Notes: a model not told the origin generated them from the letters alone. 64,000 nt of DNA from Cladophialophora immunda (GCF_000835495.1 NW_015622545.1:2248777-2312776), one strand, 5' to 3'; positions 22,075 through 34,158 are shown, counted from the stretch's first letter. Program-made: numbers and translations.

Positions 22075-24214
22075 TCAGCAGAGAAACTTGTACAGTTTCT
22101 TCCAGCGGGGCCATCTCTTCCGGTCCGCCCGCTCCTCCTGCACCAGCACGCGGACGTTGAACTCGCGCTTGCCCGTGAACAGGTCCATGTCCCTGGCCCG
22201 CAGGATCTCGGTCTTCATGTAGAGCTTGTAGCCGATGTACATCAGCACGACCACGGGCGCGGCCAGGTATGCCTGGAAGAAGTTGACCACGCGGTCGGAG
22301 ACGGACATCTGCTGCCAGCCCACGGGGGCGAAGCCGGTCCAGAACTGCGCGATCAGGACGAGCATGTTGAAGACGAGCCCGACCCAGGACCCGATGATGC
22401 CCACGGGCGAGCGGAACGCCAGTTCGTCCAGCGAGTGGCCCTGCAGCGTCCAGGCGTGACGGAAGCGGATGTGCGCCAGGCAGATCGAACTCCATGTAAA
22501 GATCGAGCTGAGGCCCGAGAGCGCGAGCATCCAGTTGAATGCGTCCTGCTGCTTCTGAGTCGCCGCCAGGTACGCCAGGAGGCCCAACACCGAGGCGACG
22601 ATGATTGCATACAGGGGACGGCCCTTGCGGTCAATGTAGGCGAGAAAGGCGGGTGCTTGACATTGTTCTGCCAGAGCGGCAAGGGTGCGCGAGGAGCCGT
22701 AGATCGAAGAATTTCCGACGGAGAGGACAGATATCATGATGACGACATTCATAACGGATGGGAGGACTTCGATGCCGGCATTTTGGATTGAAATGACGAA
22801 TGGGGAGGCTCTACAATTCGAGTCAGCAAAAAGATGGCGGGTGCAAGGCTGAGGGGCCACAGGATGGTGGAAGGAGGACTGACTTTGCATCAGCGCTGTT
22901 TCTGCCATTTAGCAGTCGGGGATCGGTGTAGGGTACGAGCGTGCCTACGAGAAGCAAGCTGACAACATAGAAGAGCGTGATACGCCAGAATACCTGTTGT
23001 CCAAGTCAGATACCCACAGGTACCCTCACCAAGAGACTCACCTGTTTGATAGCAGTAGGTAGCGCTTTCCTGGGGTTTTCCGTTTCTGCTGCAGCTAGAC
23101 CAACCAGCTCGGTTCCCGCGAAAGCAAATGCCGCTGTCACAAAAGTGCTACATAGCCCCTTGAAGCCGTTATGGAATGCCCCTGGATGGTGCCACAGGCG
23201 GAAGCCCATGTAACTCGCATCGGGGTTTCCATGGCTGTCGACGCCGCCCATGACATTGATGAGCACTCCTAGCAGACTGTGGGCAGACGTCAGCTCTGTG
23301 TGACTGACCCCTTTCCGCGACACAGAGAGGACAGGACTCACATGTATCCGATCACAGCTGTAACCTTGACGATCGCAAAGACAAATTCTGCTTCCCCGTA
23401 TCCTTTGACACCAAAGAAGTTGATCAGAACAATCAGCACCAGAAACATTGTAACCCAGGCAGCGTTAAGAGAAATATTTTGAACCTGCTCGTCTCCGTCA
23501 ACCAAATATCGATCGCCGCCCGGCATGACCCATACCCAGTAATCCACCGTGATTGAAGCGCTCACAATCTCCAAGGGTAACACCGTCAGCCAGTTCAGGG
23601 CATAGTTCCAGCCCATGGCGAACCCCCAAGCAGGGTCCTGGAAGAGGAAGCGTCAGTTCTCCGGGCAGCGGCACGTAGGATGGGAAGGGTACGTACCAGA
23701 AACCTCGTCGAGTACGAAGCGAACGAACCAGCCACGGGGAAGAGCACAGCGCTGGGGCAAGTCGTTAGCATCAGGAATTTCAGGAGAGCCATTGGGGGAT
23801 TTACAGTTCTCCCAGCGCCTGTACAGTGCAATATAACATGCACCCCGTCAAAGCAAATGATAACAACAAAGAGGCTGGCCCGCCGTAAGCCAGCGCTTTC
23901 CCACTGCCCACGAAAAGACCAGTGCCAATACTCCCGCCTATTGCAATCATTTGTAGATGGCGTCCCTTCAGCCGCCTCAGCAACGGTGACATTGCTGTCG
24001 CCTGAGCTGCCGCTTCAGCGTCATATCCCTTCCCATCGGCAGCACTGAATGAAGCCGACCGGGTGACACTTGCGTGGGGATCTCGCCTGAAGGACTCGGT
24101 GAGACGGCGTGTGAACGGACGTCGCACATTCCCCATGTCGCCCTCGTAGGCGGAAGGGTTTGACGACGACTCAGGACTCCATGTTTTCTTGTCCTCCATT
24201 TTGTGACTGCTCAT
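22075..24214 (-). CDS. amino acid permease (YAT/APC family)
   Basis: Six exons: 24214-23805, 23751-23697, 23637-23342, 23276-23042, 22993-22884 and 22810-22075. All introns are GT-AG and the joins keep frame, giving 613 residues. The cytosolic N-terminus is Ser-rich. The transport core starts at [24 protein letters not shown], the signature first helix of fungal amino acid permeases, and continues through [30 protein letters not shown] and [16 protein letters not shown], with about twelve membrane helices. The C-terminal cytosolic tail ends [14 protein letters not shown], a usual endocytosis-control region in this family. Expected to be a plasma-membrane proton symporter; the substrate range (general or selective) cannot be told. 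The ATG at 24214 is the first in frame. Confidence 0.94.
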
Positions 24215-24943
24215 GCCATCCGTCAGCGCGAGGGAGCGGGCGGGCCTAGGTCGATTGACAGTGGGAGTGGATCGGACGCTCGTGCTTGGGTCCAACTCAA
24301 GCTTAGATCATCGTGATGGAAATGAATATGCGGGGAGTAAGTCTCATCATCGGCAGTCGCATGGAGAGTCTTGTGTTCGAAGCGAGCTCCGTTTGAAGAC
24401 AGGAACCAAGTGGTCTGCGCAGTAGCAATGAAGAGGAGGAGCGCATGCTGCTGCGAAATGAGTGGCGATGCTGGGACTTGGATGTCACCTCAGCCAATCG
24501 TCTGGGATTAGGAACAAAGCCACAAGATAAGGCCTTGCTGAAGCCCGCCCCCCGCCCACAACAGTTCTGAAGATAAGAAACAACGTCTACATAGAGGATG
24601 GGAATTAGAAAGGGTGTTTCAGACCTGCTCATCAGCAATACAAGTACAGCGGCTATGTAGACTATGTGTGGTGGCAACTGTGCGCTATACAATATTAAGC
24701 ATCACACACTCATAGCCATCCTCCCCCGTCATTAAGTCGTAAGTGGCTAGCAATGCAGCCAGGGGGAGATATTTCATCGGGTCATAGGCATTAACTTTGT
24801 CTTCTGTGAGTTAAGCCAATGTCGGGGAGGTGACTGGTCGTGGCTTCGTGATCGAAATCTTCGCGTGTTTGGAACATTGCCATCTAACGGCAATGGCCAT
24901 GAAGTAGCCTTCGTGTTAATGACCTAGGGTGTCGTGTCGTGGA
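24215..24943. other. permease promoter region
   Basis: No supported gene. Contains the permease promoter (leftward) and the 3' flank of the next leftward gene. Confidence 0.5.
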
Positions 24944-26242
24944 TCAAGTAGGATCTTGTGCGTCATCGGGTTGTCCTACGCTTGCCGACGACGGCTCGTC
25001 TTCTTCTCGAGCCTGTGCATCTGTAGACGATGATTCGATGGGCGATGTAGGATCCGGTTCCAACACGTCCAGCTTTGCCGGCGTCTGGCTTCCAGTCTCG
25101 TCCAAGTCGTCTGGTTTAACTTCCGCATTGGTCATGTTCTGAACATCACGCGAGCTCAGCCCTCTGCGTAGAGCTAAGCGCTGTGCAGCCTCGCGTTTCT
25201 GTTTGATTTCCAGCTCCTCCTCTTGTGCCACTTGCTCTTCTTCCCGCCGAAGGTCCATCAAACTCGGAGGCTCAGGGTGCTCCTCGACCACATCAGAAGG
25301 CAGCGGCGCCAGATTCTTCTGGGAGGCAGACCTCTGTGTGCTTTTGGCACTGGGACTTCTTAACGACTTTGACGAGACTGTGCGGGTGGAACTGCGAGAA
25401 ACCCCGGGCCGCTTGCCTCCCGATGTCTTGGTTTTCCCACTGCTTTGATCTTCGGCGAAACCTTGGTTGGTGTTGCGTCGGCTGAGCATGACTGCGAACT
25501 CATCGTCAAGCGGCTGCGCATCTTCGTCCTCATCGCTCATGATCAGGTCGCCGCGCGAACTTAGGGAGTTGGTGGTTGACCTCGAAGCGGCAGTATCGCT
25601 TCGTTGGCGTCCGTGACTCTTTCGCCAGGCACCACTTTCTTCGTCTGCCTCCTCGATCAACGGCTGGTTCTCAGCGTCTCGCACTCGCGTACCGCCTGGA
25701 TTTTCCTGCAAGTCTGCGGCTGAAGGCTTGTACCGTAATTTCCTGGAGCCAATCTTCCATGGGAGACGTTCTAGAAACCCTAGGTATGACGAGCTTGGTA
25801 TGATCGTGGGATCTTGCGCAGTGTCTGGCTGTAGCCCTGAGGGTTTCCTTCGGCCTCTAGAACCATAGCTCATCGCTCTTTGTTTTCGTGGTTGGATAGA
25901 TCGCGAACCATGCCCGGCGAGGAGACTGTCCAGCTCATCGTCGCCCCAGCCTAAGGAGCTGTCGGCAAGCGCCTCGTCATCATCCCAAGCATTGTAGAAA
26001 TCAAAGTTGTATTCAGCTCTACCACGCGACCGGCCCCTTCTTCGTCGGACATTATCCTCTCTGTTGGGGAAACAAGGTGCAGTGCACGCGTAGATGCAGG
26101 ATTTGACGCTTTCAAGGCAAGGGTCAACATAACGTTGGGCGAAGGTGTAGATGTTCTCTTGAGCCGCTTGATTGGCAGATTCGAAGTTGTGGGAGATGTT
26201 GTGGAGGGTCTGGCGGAACTCGGGGTTGTTCATCTTGGACAT
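24944..26242 (-). CDS. uncharacterised fungal protein with N-terminal Cys cluster
   Basis: A single exon of 432 residues from the ATG at 26242. The N-terminal ~60 residues look ordered: an amphipathic helix (RQTLHNISHNFESANQAAQE), then a Cys-rich stretch with four Cys in about 16 residues (PCLESVKSCIYACTAPC), then an Arg-rich linker. Next come short conserved blocks, FYNAWDDDE and WGDDELDSLLAG. The remainder is low complexity with a charged predicted coil (RREEEQVAQEEELEIKQKRE). The Cys cluster might be lipidated or bind metal, but nothing in the sequence decides this. Conserved hypothetical; function unknown. Confidence 0.82.
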   Translation of the reverse strand: MSKMNNPEFRQTLHNISHNFESANQAAQENIYTFAQRYVDPCLESVKSCIYACTAPCFPNREDNVRRRRGRSRGRAEYNFDFYNAWDDDEALADSSLGWGDDELDSLLAGHGSRSIQPRKQRAMSYGSRGRRKPSGLQPDTAQDPTIIPSSSYLGFLERLPWKIGSRKLRYKPSAADLQENPGGTRVRDAENQPLIEEADEESGAWRKSHGRQRSDTAASRSTTNSLSSRGDLIMSDEDEDAQPLDDEFAVMLSRRNTNQGFAEDQSSGKTKTSGGKRPGVSRSSTRTVSSKSLRSPSAKSTQRSASQKNLAPLPSDVVEEHPEPPSLMDLRREEEQVAQEEELEIKQKREAAQRLALRRGLSSRDVQNMTNAEVKPDDLDETGSQTPAKLDVLEPDPTSPIESSSTDAQAREEDEPSSASVGQPDDAQDPT

Positions 26243-26675
26243 TCACGGCGCAGGCAAGGAGGCAGCGCAGGCGCAGTCGCAGTTGCAGTTACGCAATGAT
26301 TGGGCATGGGAACGCGCGCTGTATCGATGCGCAATGACTTCACAATTGCCATGCTTAACTCAACGACTGTCGCATGACTAGACGCCCAATGTAGTTGAAG
26401 AGACGGTTGTCAGTTTATTGTCTGGGGGGCTCCGTGCTGGGGGTGGCGGGAAGACAGCGGTGGGCGGGATGTGATGTTCCGGAGAAGGTGGATGGCCGTC
26501 TATAGGGCGACCCACGTGCCCAAGACCCGGAATTCGGAGATACTATTTATCCGTGCACGCACTAGCCCGCCTCACTTTTGCCGCTCCACAACGTCCAGCT
26601 GATCAACTTCTTCCTCCCTCCAGTCTCAACCTGACTTTTCTTTCTTTCTCGATTTCCATCCGCCTGGAGGGAGCT
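26243..26675. promoter_or_regulatory. divergent promoter interval
   Basis: Lies between the starts of the Cys-cluster protein (leftward) and the METTL-type methyltransferase (rightward). Pyrimidine-rich just before 26676, as in many fungal leaders; no specific site identified. Confidence 0.45.
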
Positions 26676-27799
26676 ATGGTCCAGTACATTCGCTTTTTGC
26701 GAACTCCACGGAGCGACGTGGGCAAGAAGACCGTCGATATCTCAGCGGTCGTTGCCGTCACTACAGACCTGGGTGATGCGTTCTTTGGTGAGGATGTCGA
26801 ACTGCTGGCAAATGTCGTCGAGGCCAACCACCCCAATGGCATTCTGTGCTCCCAGGCCATCCAGTGGCAGGCTTCATCGCGAGCGCTCAAGTTCGCCGTC
26901 CACTGTCCTGGCAAGTATATCTCTAGACCTGTGCGGCTCCATGTGACTACCAAGGAAACCGAGACTGCCTCTCAATCGTTAGAGATTCCAAAGATCCTGG
27001 ATGTTTGGAGTTGTGTCTTCCTCTTGTCTAACAAACAGCGGACGGACCCAATCGTGGAGCGACGAATTGTCTTGTCGAACAGGAGCGTCGTGAGGATGTG
27101 GGAGGAGACTGGCGACAGCATTGCACGGCATATCTGGTAAGGCTACCTTTTCCTCCAGTCCGATTCTGCTTAACAGGTGACCCCAGGGATGCGAGTCTAG
27201 GATTCCTCGCCTACTTTGCCCAGGCTCTGTCTACGTCCCCCGTCGATGGAATGTCAATGTTGGCGGCCCTGTTCAAGTCCAGCAAGGTAAGACGACTCAG
27301 GGTGCTGGAACTCGGTGCGGGCTGTGGCATAGTTGGAATCGCTTTGGCACAGCTTGTCAAATGCGACCTTCTCCTTACCGACCTGGAGGACGCGCAGGAG
27401 ATTTTGGCGAGCAACATCCGGTGTGCTGCGCCCATGGCAGGATCTACGGTTCGGTCGGAAGTGTTGGATTGGGCTTCGAGCCTTGATGATAGCTCCAATG
27501 CCAATTACGATCTCATTTTGGTTTCCGATTGCATCTACAACCCAGACAGCAGTCTGCACCTGGTAGAGACCCTGAGGCAACTGGCCGCTCGTACACCCGA
27601 AACACTCATTTTGGTTGGATTCAAGCGACGGCACACCGAGGATGATTTGTTCTTTGCACGGATGCGCAAGGCCAACTTCGATACGGTCGAGACCCTCACA
27701 ATTCCGCTCCCCTATATTGACACCGATCAAGATGTGGACAAACCAGCCGCCGAGTTCTTCACCTATAAGATACGTTGCGCATCGCAAAACCACAACTGA
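26676..27799 (+). CDS. METTL21/NNMT-type lysine methyltransferase-like protein
   Basis: Exons 26676-27136 and 27187-27799, with a 50-nt phase-2 intron, give 357 residues. The splice recreates WDASLGFLAYF, the start of the family-16 methyltransferase fold. Motif I is VLELGAGCGIVGIAL, followed by DLLLTDLEDAQEIL and, later, DLILVSDCIYNPDS, the conserved post-II segment. These features define the eukaryotic protein-lysine methyltransferase group (METTL21/EFM-like). The N-terminal ~150 residues are a family-specific extension. The likely substrate is a translation factor or chaperone by family analogy, but not determinable. The start is the first ATG giving the conserved MVQYIRFLR opening. Confidence 0.9.
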
Positions 27800-28757
27800 G
27801 ACCTTCCGCCAGCGTCTATCGACCAGAACTAGAGCACATGCTGCCTTACACGGGACTGGGATTTCCTCCATGGCGGTGAAATAGGGCACCTCCTCGGCTA
27901 GGCGAGCACATGGGAAACCACACTGGTGACTGGCCATCCCAGCTAGTCACGTGCTCGCGTCCCTGAAAATCCCGCACGACGAACACGAAAAAATTCAAAC
28001 GAGATCAAAATTGCTGGCGGGAACGGGAACGGCAACGGAGGAACCGTCCAACGCCCAAGCACCAGCAAATGACCAATACGCGACAGGCAGACAACGCAGC
28101 TAGCTGAATCACCGATCGGTCTCACTGGCGTCAGTGCTGGGGAAAGATTGAGGTCATTCAACTGCCTGGCGAGCTGGGATCTGACTTTTCTCCTGCTGGG
28201 CTTCCCACAGCGACTCCCTGGCTGTATCCACCGCCTTGCCCCCCACCACCGTGTCGTTGTCGTCCATTGCAACAAAAAAATTAAGCAGACACACACCAAA
28301 ATCATCGACCCTTTCACCGTCTTGCTCTTCTTCACCATTCTCTCACCCTTTCACCACAATCTCCCACAGCTTACCACAACACCTTTCGGTTGACCAATTC
28401 TTGGATCTGCCTTTGGGCCCACCAAAGGCACCTCATTCACGGCTTCGACTTCGTTTGCTCTTCGCTATCAAGGTGCATCTGCTTGCCGGCATCGTCACAT
28501 CGTTAATCAGCCTCGCCCGCCTCCTGCTGAAACCACAAGCTCCAAGACCTGCTTTGTGCTTTCACCTTGACATCCCGGCCCTGCTTTCTCCCCAATTTCA
28601 GCTGCCGCATAGGTCGCCACTCGAGGTTCTTCCTCCTCGTGAGGGAGAGTCGCTGAGGCATAGCCAAATTCCCAGAGGATCCGAGTCCCGCAAACCTCCC
28701 TAACACTTATTGGGGAGTTTTTCTCTCTCACTCAAATTCTCAGCATAGCCATTTTGC
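27800..28757. promoter_or_regulatory. ODC promoter and long ATG-free leader
   Basis: From 28072 to the ODC start at 28758 the plus strand contains no ATG over 686 bp. Much of 28250-28640 is C/T-rich. This fits a long 5' leader kept free of upstream starts. The left part (27800-28071) carries the 3' flank of the preceding gene. Confidence 0.65.
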
Positions 28758-30148
28758 ATGGTTATGGCACCTTCTGCTATCGCCATTGAAGAAGCCAATA
28801 CTACAGTTGTGACTGACAACCAAATCGATAAGGTCGATTTTGTTGACACCAATCATGGCGTGGAATCCGATGTGACGGGTCTAGCCTCCAAGGCACTGAT
28901 CCAGAAAGTCCTCAAGGAGCAGATTGCTCGTATCAACGTTGACACTTGTGAGCCTGGCGAGGAAGATGCCTTCTACGTGGCGGATCTCGGAGAGGTGTAC
29001 CGCCAGCATCTCCGCTGGAAAATGAACCTGGGCCGCGTCAAGCCGTTCTATGGTGAGTTTGACCCGCTTTGTTCCATCTCATGCATGTGCTCACCACTGT
29101 CACAGCGGTCAAATGCAACCCGGACAAGGAAGTGCTCCGCCTCCTGGCCAAATTGGGCACTGGATTCGATTGTGCGTCCAGGGCCGAGATCGACCTGGTG
29201 CTGGGGCTTGGCGTTTCTCCCAGTCGCATCATCTATGCCCAGCCGTGCAAGACCAAGTCGTACTTGCGGCACGCTCGCAAAACCGGCGTCAGCTTGATGA
29301 CCTTCGACAACACCGACGAGCTCCGCAAGATCAAAGAGTGCTATCCGGAGGCTGAGTTGGTGCTCCGAATTTTGACCGATGACTCAGCAAGCGCGTGCCG
29401 GCTTAGCACAAAGTACGGGGCCAGTCTGGAGTACGCGGAGGAATTGCTCGGCCTGGCAAAGGCGTTGGACCTGAATCTGGTTGGCGTCAGCTTCCACATA
29501 GGCTCCGGGGCGAGCGACCCGAACTCTTTCGGAAAGGCGGTCAAAGACGCGCGAGATGTGTTCGATCACGCGGCTCTCCTGGGATTCGATCTGAAGCTGT
29601 TGGATGTTGGAGGAGGCTTCGTTGACGAAACATTCGAAACCTTTGCAGGAAATCTCATCGAAGCCCTCGAGGAGCAATTCCCCGCCAATATCCGGGTCAT
29701 CGGCGAGCCGGGCCGCTACTATGCTTCCAACGCCTTCACGCTCGCCACGAACGTCATTGCGAGACGCGAAGTCGCGGCCAATCACGAGGGAGGGAAGGGC
29801 TACATGCTCTACCTCAACGACGGGGTCTACGGCAACTTCTCCAACATCATCTTCGACCACCAGCACCCTGTCCCACAGGTTCTTTCCGCTGCTGCCGCCA
29901 CCGGCTCGCCAGACGGTGTCCCAGAGATGATCGAGTACTCCATCTGGGGCCCCACCTGCGACGGCATCGACGTGATCACCGAGCGCTATTTCTTGCCCGG
30001 CGTGGTCGAGATCGGCGATTGGTTGTTCTTCGAGAACATGGGGGCGTACACCCGCTGCTCGGCGACCAAGTTCAACGGATTCAGTGATGACCACGAGGTC
30101 ATTTACATTTCCAGCGAGCCTGGCGCCTCAGCCTTGCTGGGGTACTGA
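28758..30148 (+). CDS. ornithine decarboxylase
   Basis: Exons 28758-29052 and 29106-30148, joined by a 53-nt phase-1 intron, encode 445 residues. The splice rebuilds PFYAVKCNPD, whose Lys carries pyridoxal phosphate. Further family marks: GVSFHIGSGA, DVGGGF, the phosphate-binding GEPGRYY and the catalytic Cys in WGPTCDGID. The enzyme decarboxylates ornithine to putrescine, the first step of polyamine synthesis, as a cytosolic homodimer with shared active sites. It corresponds to SPE1 of yeast and Neurospora. All active-site residues are present, so it should be active. The long upstream leader suggests translational control. Confidence 0.96.
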
Positions 30149-30483
30149 CTAGACTAAATCTCCCGGCGGCGGTGGATCCGTGACAAAGAGATCGGGGATC
30201 GGGGCAAGCTCTAGAAGCCAGGGAAAGGTGGTTGGTGTGAAGCCGTCGGAGCCGAGACAAGGCTCCTCGACGAGGCTGGAAATTTCGTTACTGTTATCGC
30301 ACTCTCCTTTACCATAGGGACAATAGATCTGATAGACGATGTCTCCCTGCAATAGGGCAAGATGTCACCATTTCCCTCACCAGACTCAGCCTCGGGCAGA
30401 CGCGCGTTGTTTTTTTTTTCCCTTGTTTTCCTTTTTGCACTCTCGCTCTTCGTGGGCAGATCGCCGACGTGAATGACAACACT
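30149..30483. other. convergent 3' flanks
   Basis: Between ODC (rightward) and the bZIP gene (leftward). A T-run of 10 lies near 30411-30420. No gene supported. Confidence 0.5.
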
Positions 30484-31724
30484 TTAAACACATGACAAGC
30501 TGCCGATCTGGATCTGGAGCTCCTCCTCGCCCCTCCGCCTCCTCCACCGATTCGTCGCCTCCAGAATCTCCCCTGCACAACCTTCCATCATCCACCCCCA
30601 TTTCCGCCAGAAACCCTCGGACAGTTCCCACCCGCTCACATCCCAGGGCGGCGACCAGACTATTCCGCCCGCGAACACTGCGTCAGCTACCTCCTCCACT
30701 TGCTCCGATGACGATGGCAGCGACGTTGACCTGTTGTTCGACGAGGGACCAGTCTCGAAGAAGAGGTCGCCGACCGTGTCTGTCCAGAGGGCATCCGGGT
30801 CGAATTCCTGGGATGGCTGTGTCGTGCCTTCTGTAGTCGAAGTTGTGGCGAGGATCAAATTGTCCCTCAAGACCGGGTGCGGGAGGATATCGATCCACGC
30901 GGCGTGCGGGACAGTGCTCTGCAGACGTGTCGGACGCAGTGATGGCGGAAGAAGGCGCGCGAGATGTGTGGTGTCGTCGATGGCAGGGAGGACGGTCGGG
31001 GCTGTGGAGGACCATTCTCTTCCATCGCCTTCATCACTTTCATGACCACTCCTCTCACCTTTATCCTTGCCATTGACAGTATGACTGGAACCAAGATGAA
31101 CAGTAATACCTTTGTAGTCGGCCTTGTCCCGGAACGCTTCCGTGAGGAGCCGTCTGTTCTCCAGACAGCCGCGGAGGACGTTGTACTCGAGCAAGATGAT
31201 CAGATGGTCCGGGCAGAGAGGGAAAATGACTCGGTCGAGGTTCACCGGTGTCGAGGTATATGGAAGCAGTGGCCTTCTCTGGCCGTGCAGCCGATTCGGG
31301 AGATTAGATGCTGTCAAGTATGTGACGGCCTGGCGAGCCTCGATCCAGCATGGAACGAGGGTTTCGCCCTTCACCTCGCATTCTTCTCTCAAAGCCCTCT
31401 GGGCTTGTGGGCTGGGAGGATGACAGATTCGGGACTGTGGTAGTGATAACGACGGGGCTTGTGGCCGTGCTGACTCCAATGCTTTGCGCCGTCCTACGTA
31501 ATAAACACACTCTCGCCGTCAGCTAAGATCTCTAAACGGCCCAGCAGAGAACCATTGAGAGGGCAGAGAGCATGAGAGGAGGGCATACGGAAAGCTCGCG
31601 AGTTGAGTCGATTCTGCCTCCTCCGCCGAATCGCAGCATCCGTGACGCCGGTCCAGTCGTCGTCCCGCTCCATTGCCTCAGCGAGCTGTGGCATTCGATG
31701 GACCGAAATCTTGAGGCCTGCCAT
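30484..31724 (-). CDS. bZIP transcription factor with DUF3425
   Basis: Exons 31724-31589 and 31493-30484, with a phase-1 intron, encode 381 residues. The intron falls inside the basic region, and splicing restores RRRRQNRLNSRAFRRRKALE, the N-x7-R DNA-contact signature of bZIP proteins. The expected leucine heptads after it are weak and soon interrupted by prolines. The C-terminal half matches DUF3425: HPVLRDNLI, DLFFETG and the closing IVWSPPWDVSGWELSEGFWRKWGW split over conserved turns. Such proteins are nuclear regulators found widely in Pezizomycotina, often near secondary or catabolic genes. The start may instead be the ATG at 31673 (MERDDDW), nearer the conserved region. Confidence 0.9.
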
Positions 31725-32271
31725 TCTGTGGCAGTGCTGGATCGCTACGGTGACGATGGAGATGTTGTTGGCTGTGTCGAATGCTAGCGCTGGCGAAGGT
31801 TCTGGGTCGTGTCTCTGACTGGCTGGCTGGTAGTCGTTTGAGTAAGTCGATCTTTAATACCTGGTTGGTTTTTCACACAAGATATATGCAGACTGCTTAC
31901 CGCTAACTTGGTCTTTACCTAGACTTGTCAGAGGGTAGATACACAATGTGCACAAGCGCTTAAGATACGGCCGAGATGTCCTGAGAGAGGTGCAAGCTTG
32001 GCCCGGAAGCATTCGAAGCGATAGGCTGGGCGTCATGATTTGGCTTTATGCAGCTGGCTTGCGGCCACGCTAACGACCGCAATTAAACTGGTGCCTGGAT
32101 GTCTCTTGCAAGGCTTTACTTGGCTGGTGACAAGGACAGTCATGGCCGATTGGGGTTGTAGAAGCACGGTGCAGAGAGTTCGCGAGAGTCGATATAAAGG
32201 ATGCTGGGGTCGGGGAAGCATTCAGTTGCCCCTGTCGACGCATTCTTTGCTCTACATTGTGGTGAGACACC
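31725..32271. promoter_or_regulatory. divergent bZIP/SDR promoter interval
   Basis: Gene-free interval shared by the divergent bZIP regulator and SDR genes; a TATA element for the SDR side is listed separately. The arrangement allows the regulator to control its neighbour, but no specific binding site was identified. Confidence 0.45.
32193..32198 (+). promoter_or_regulatory. TATA box of the SDR gene
   Basis: TATAAA lies 74 bp upstream of the SDR start codon, an ideal spacing for a short leader. Confidence 0.6.
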
Positions 32272-33278
32272 ATGACTTTCCACCCTGATTCTCTCCCAGA
32301 CCTGACCGGCAAGGTGTACATTGTGACCGGTGGAAATTCCGGCATGTAAGTCTCTCCTCTGCTTTCTGTCCTGCCACGCAGATCTAACTCTGGCATAGAG
32401 GATATCACACTGTTGCCCGCCTCGCACAGCATGGCGCCCACGTCTACATGTGCGCCCGGTCTCCCACCAAAGCAGCAACTGCCATTACCAGCATCAAGTC
32501 CTTGTATCCGCAGGCTAACATCACAGTCCTCGAGATGGACCATCTATCCCTCGCCTCGGTGGTGTCAGCGGCGAAGCTCTTTCTTTCTAAAGAAACTGCG
32601 CTGCACGGATTGGTCAACAATGCCGGGATAATGGCCACGCCCTTTGAGATGACACACGACGGACACGAAGCACAGTGGCAGACAAATTACCTTGCACACT
32701 GGGTCTTCACCGCCCACCTTTTACCATTGCTGCTCAGTACTTCCAAGACACTTCCACCAGGCAGTGTGCGAGTGGTGAACTTGTCGTCCTTCGGTCATCA
32801 TTCAGCACCCAAAGGTGGAATCAATTTCGCCGATACATCTCTGAGAACTGGCAGCGGCATGGCTCGATATGGCCAGTCAAAGCTCGCTAATATCCTCCAC
32901 ATCAAGACACTGAACAAGTTGTATGGCCCCGGTTCGTCAAACGCCGGAGCTGGGGATGGGGAGATCTGGACATCGGCCGTTCATCCGGGTCTGGTGCAGA
33001 GCAATTTAGGGGAACACGCCGAGCTTCCCCTTCTGGTGAGGATGATCATTGCACCATACAGGGCGGTAGGGGGAATGATGGATGGCGACAAGGGCGCGTG
33101 GACGAGCGTCTTCTGCGCTGCCAGCCCGGAGATGAAGCGGGAGCACAGCGGTGCTTATTTCCAGAGGATTGCGGATCCACACGGCTGGCAGAGTGCCATG
33201 GCCAAAGATATGGAGCTTGCTGCGAGGTTGGAGGAGTGGACCAGAGCAGAAATGGAGAAAGGGGGATGGCTCAATTGA
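32272..33278 (+). CDS. short-chain dehydrogenase/reductase (retinol-dehydrogenase-like)
   Basis: Exons 32272-32345 and 32399-33278 (53-nt phase-2 intron) encode 317 residues. The intron splits the cofactor motif; splicing gives TGGNSGIG at residues 19-26. Also present are the NNAG motif, Ser in NLSS (~154-155) and the catalytic Tyr182/Lys186 in YGQSK, so it should be an active NAD(P)-dependent oxidoreductase. It belongs to the large group related to retinol dehydrogenases and WWOX. The substrate is not determinable; many fungal members act on small lipophilic metabolites. It has a close TATA box and shares its upstream region with the bZIP regulator. Confidence 0.92.
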
Positions 33279-33968
33279 TTCTGGGTGGACAAGATGCCGT
33301 ACTAAAGGAAAATTGCAGGCCGCTCACCCTGCTTTGTGCTTAGGGTGATGGCTCCCTGCGCCCATGTGTGTAGGAAAGTGCTGATAAAAAGCCATATACA
33401 GCGGTATGAGAGCGATCATTCCTCCTCTCCTCGACGACAGAAACAATGTTTGTGATTCAAACCTGGATCCAATCAGCAAGACATCTTACCGTAACCCTAG
33501 TGATGAAACATGCCGGCTATGTCTGAAGAAAAGTCGTCGATATCGCCGTGATATGGGGTCGCCGGGTGGTCCCTTCACAGCGGTCAGCGTTCGCAGGAAT
33601 CAAATCCCATGGGATCCAGCTCATTGAGAAGGTTCCTCACTCCGTAGCACACCCCGATGAGACGGCGAGAGACCGAAACTTGTAGGCCATGGAGAGTATG
33701 TCAGAAACGGAGAGTCCGGGCTTCGAGGCTTGCTGGTGCTGGTGAAAGGCGCGCCGGGCAACTTGCCCATATCAAGGCTGTGGGCACTTCACCTTGAGGT
33801 CAGGTACAATTTTTTAATTCATTAATAAATATTAAACTAGACAACATTTATCTCAAATACGCAAAGACCCCCACACCGACTGTGTAGACCTTGCCACCCG
33901 GGCCGGGGTTGGACATTGGAAGAGGCATCAGTTCGAATGGGCGAAATGTAGCGACCGATTCGGGATCA

Positions 33969-34113
33969 TTCCAGGTCCTGATCGGAGCAAACTACAGCGG
34001 TAGCAGGCGTCAGACCTCGATTGCAATCCCTAACCGAAGTATCCCCCGCAATCCAGGTCTTGACAGGTTCAAACTAACGCCGTGTTAGCAGGCATCAAGA
34101 CTGTAAACAGTCT
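33969..34113. repeat. two diverged ~50-bp hairpin units plus a short perfect hairpin
   Basis: Unit A (33969-34018) and unit B (34051-34102) start 82 bp apart and share CCAGGTC.TGA, CAAACTA and TAGCAGGC.TCA words in order. Each unit begins with AGGTC(C/T)TGA and ends with its near reverse complement. Unit B runs into a perfect hairpin, AGACTG-TAAA-CAGTCT, at 34098-34113. Confidence 0.6.
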
Positions 34114-34158
34114 GAACGGTAAACCACACATATCACAGTAGGAACGGAAAAACCAACC

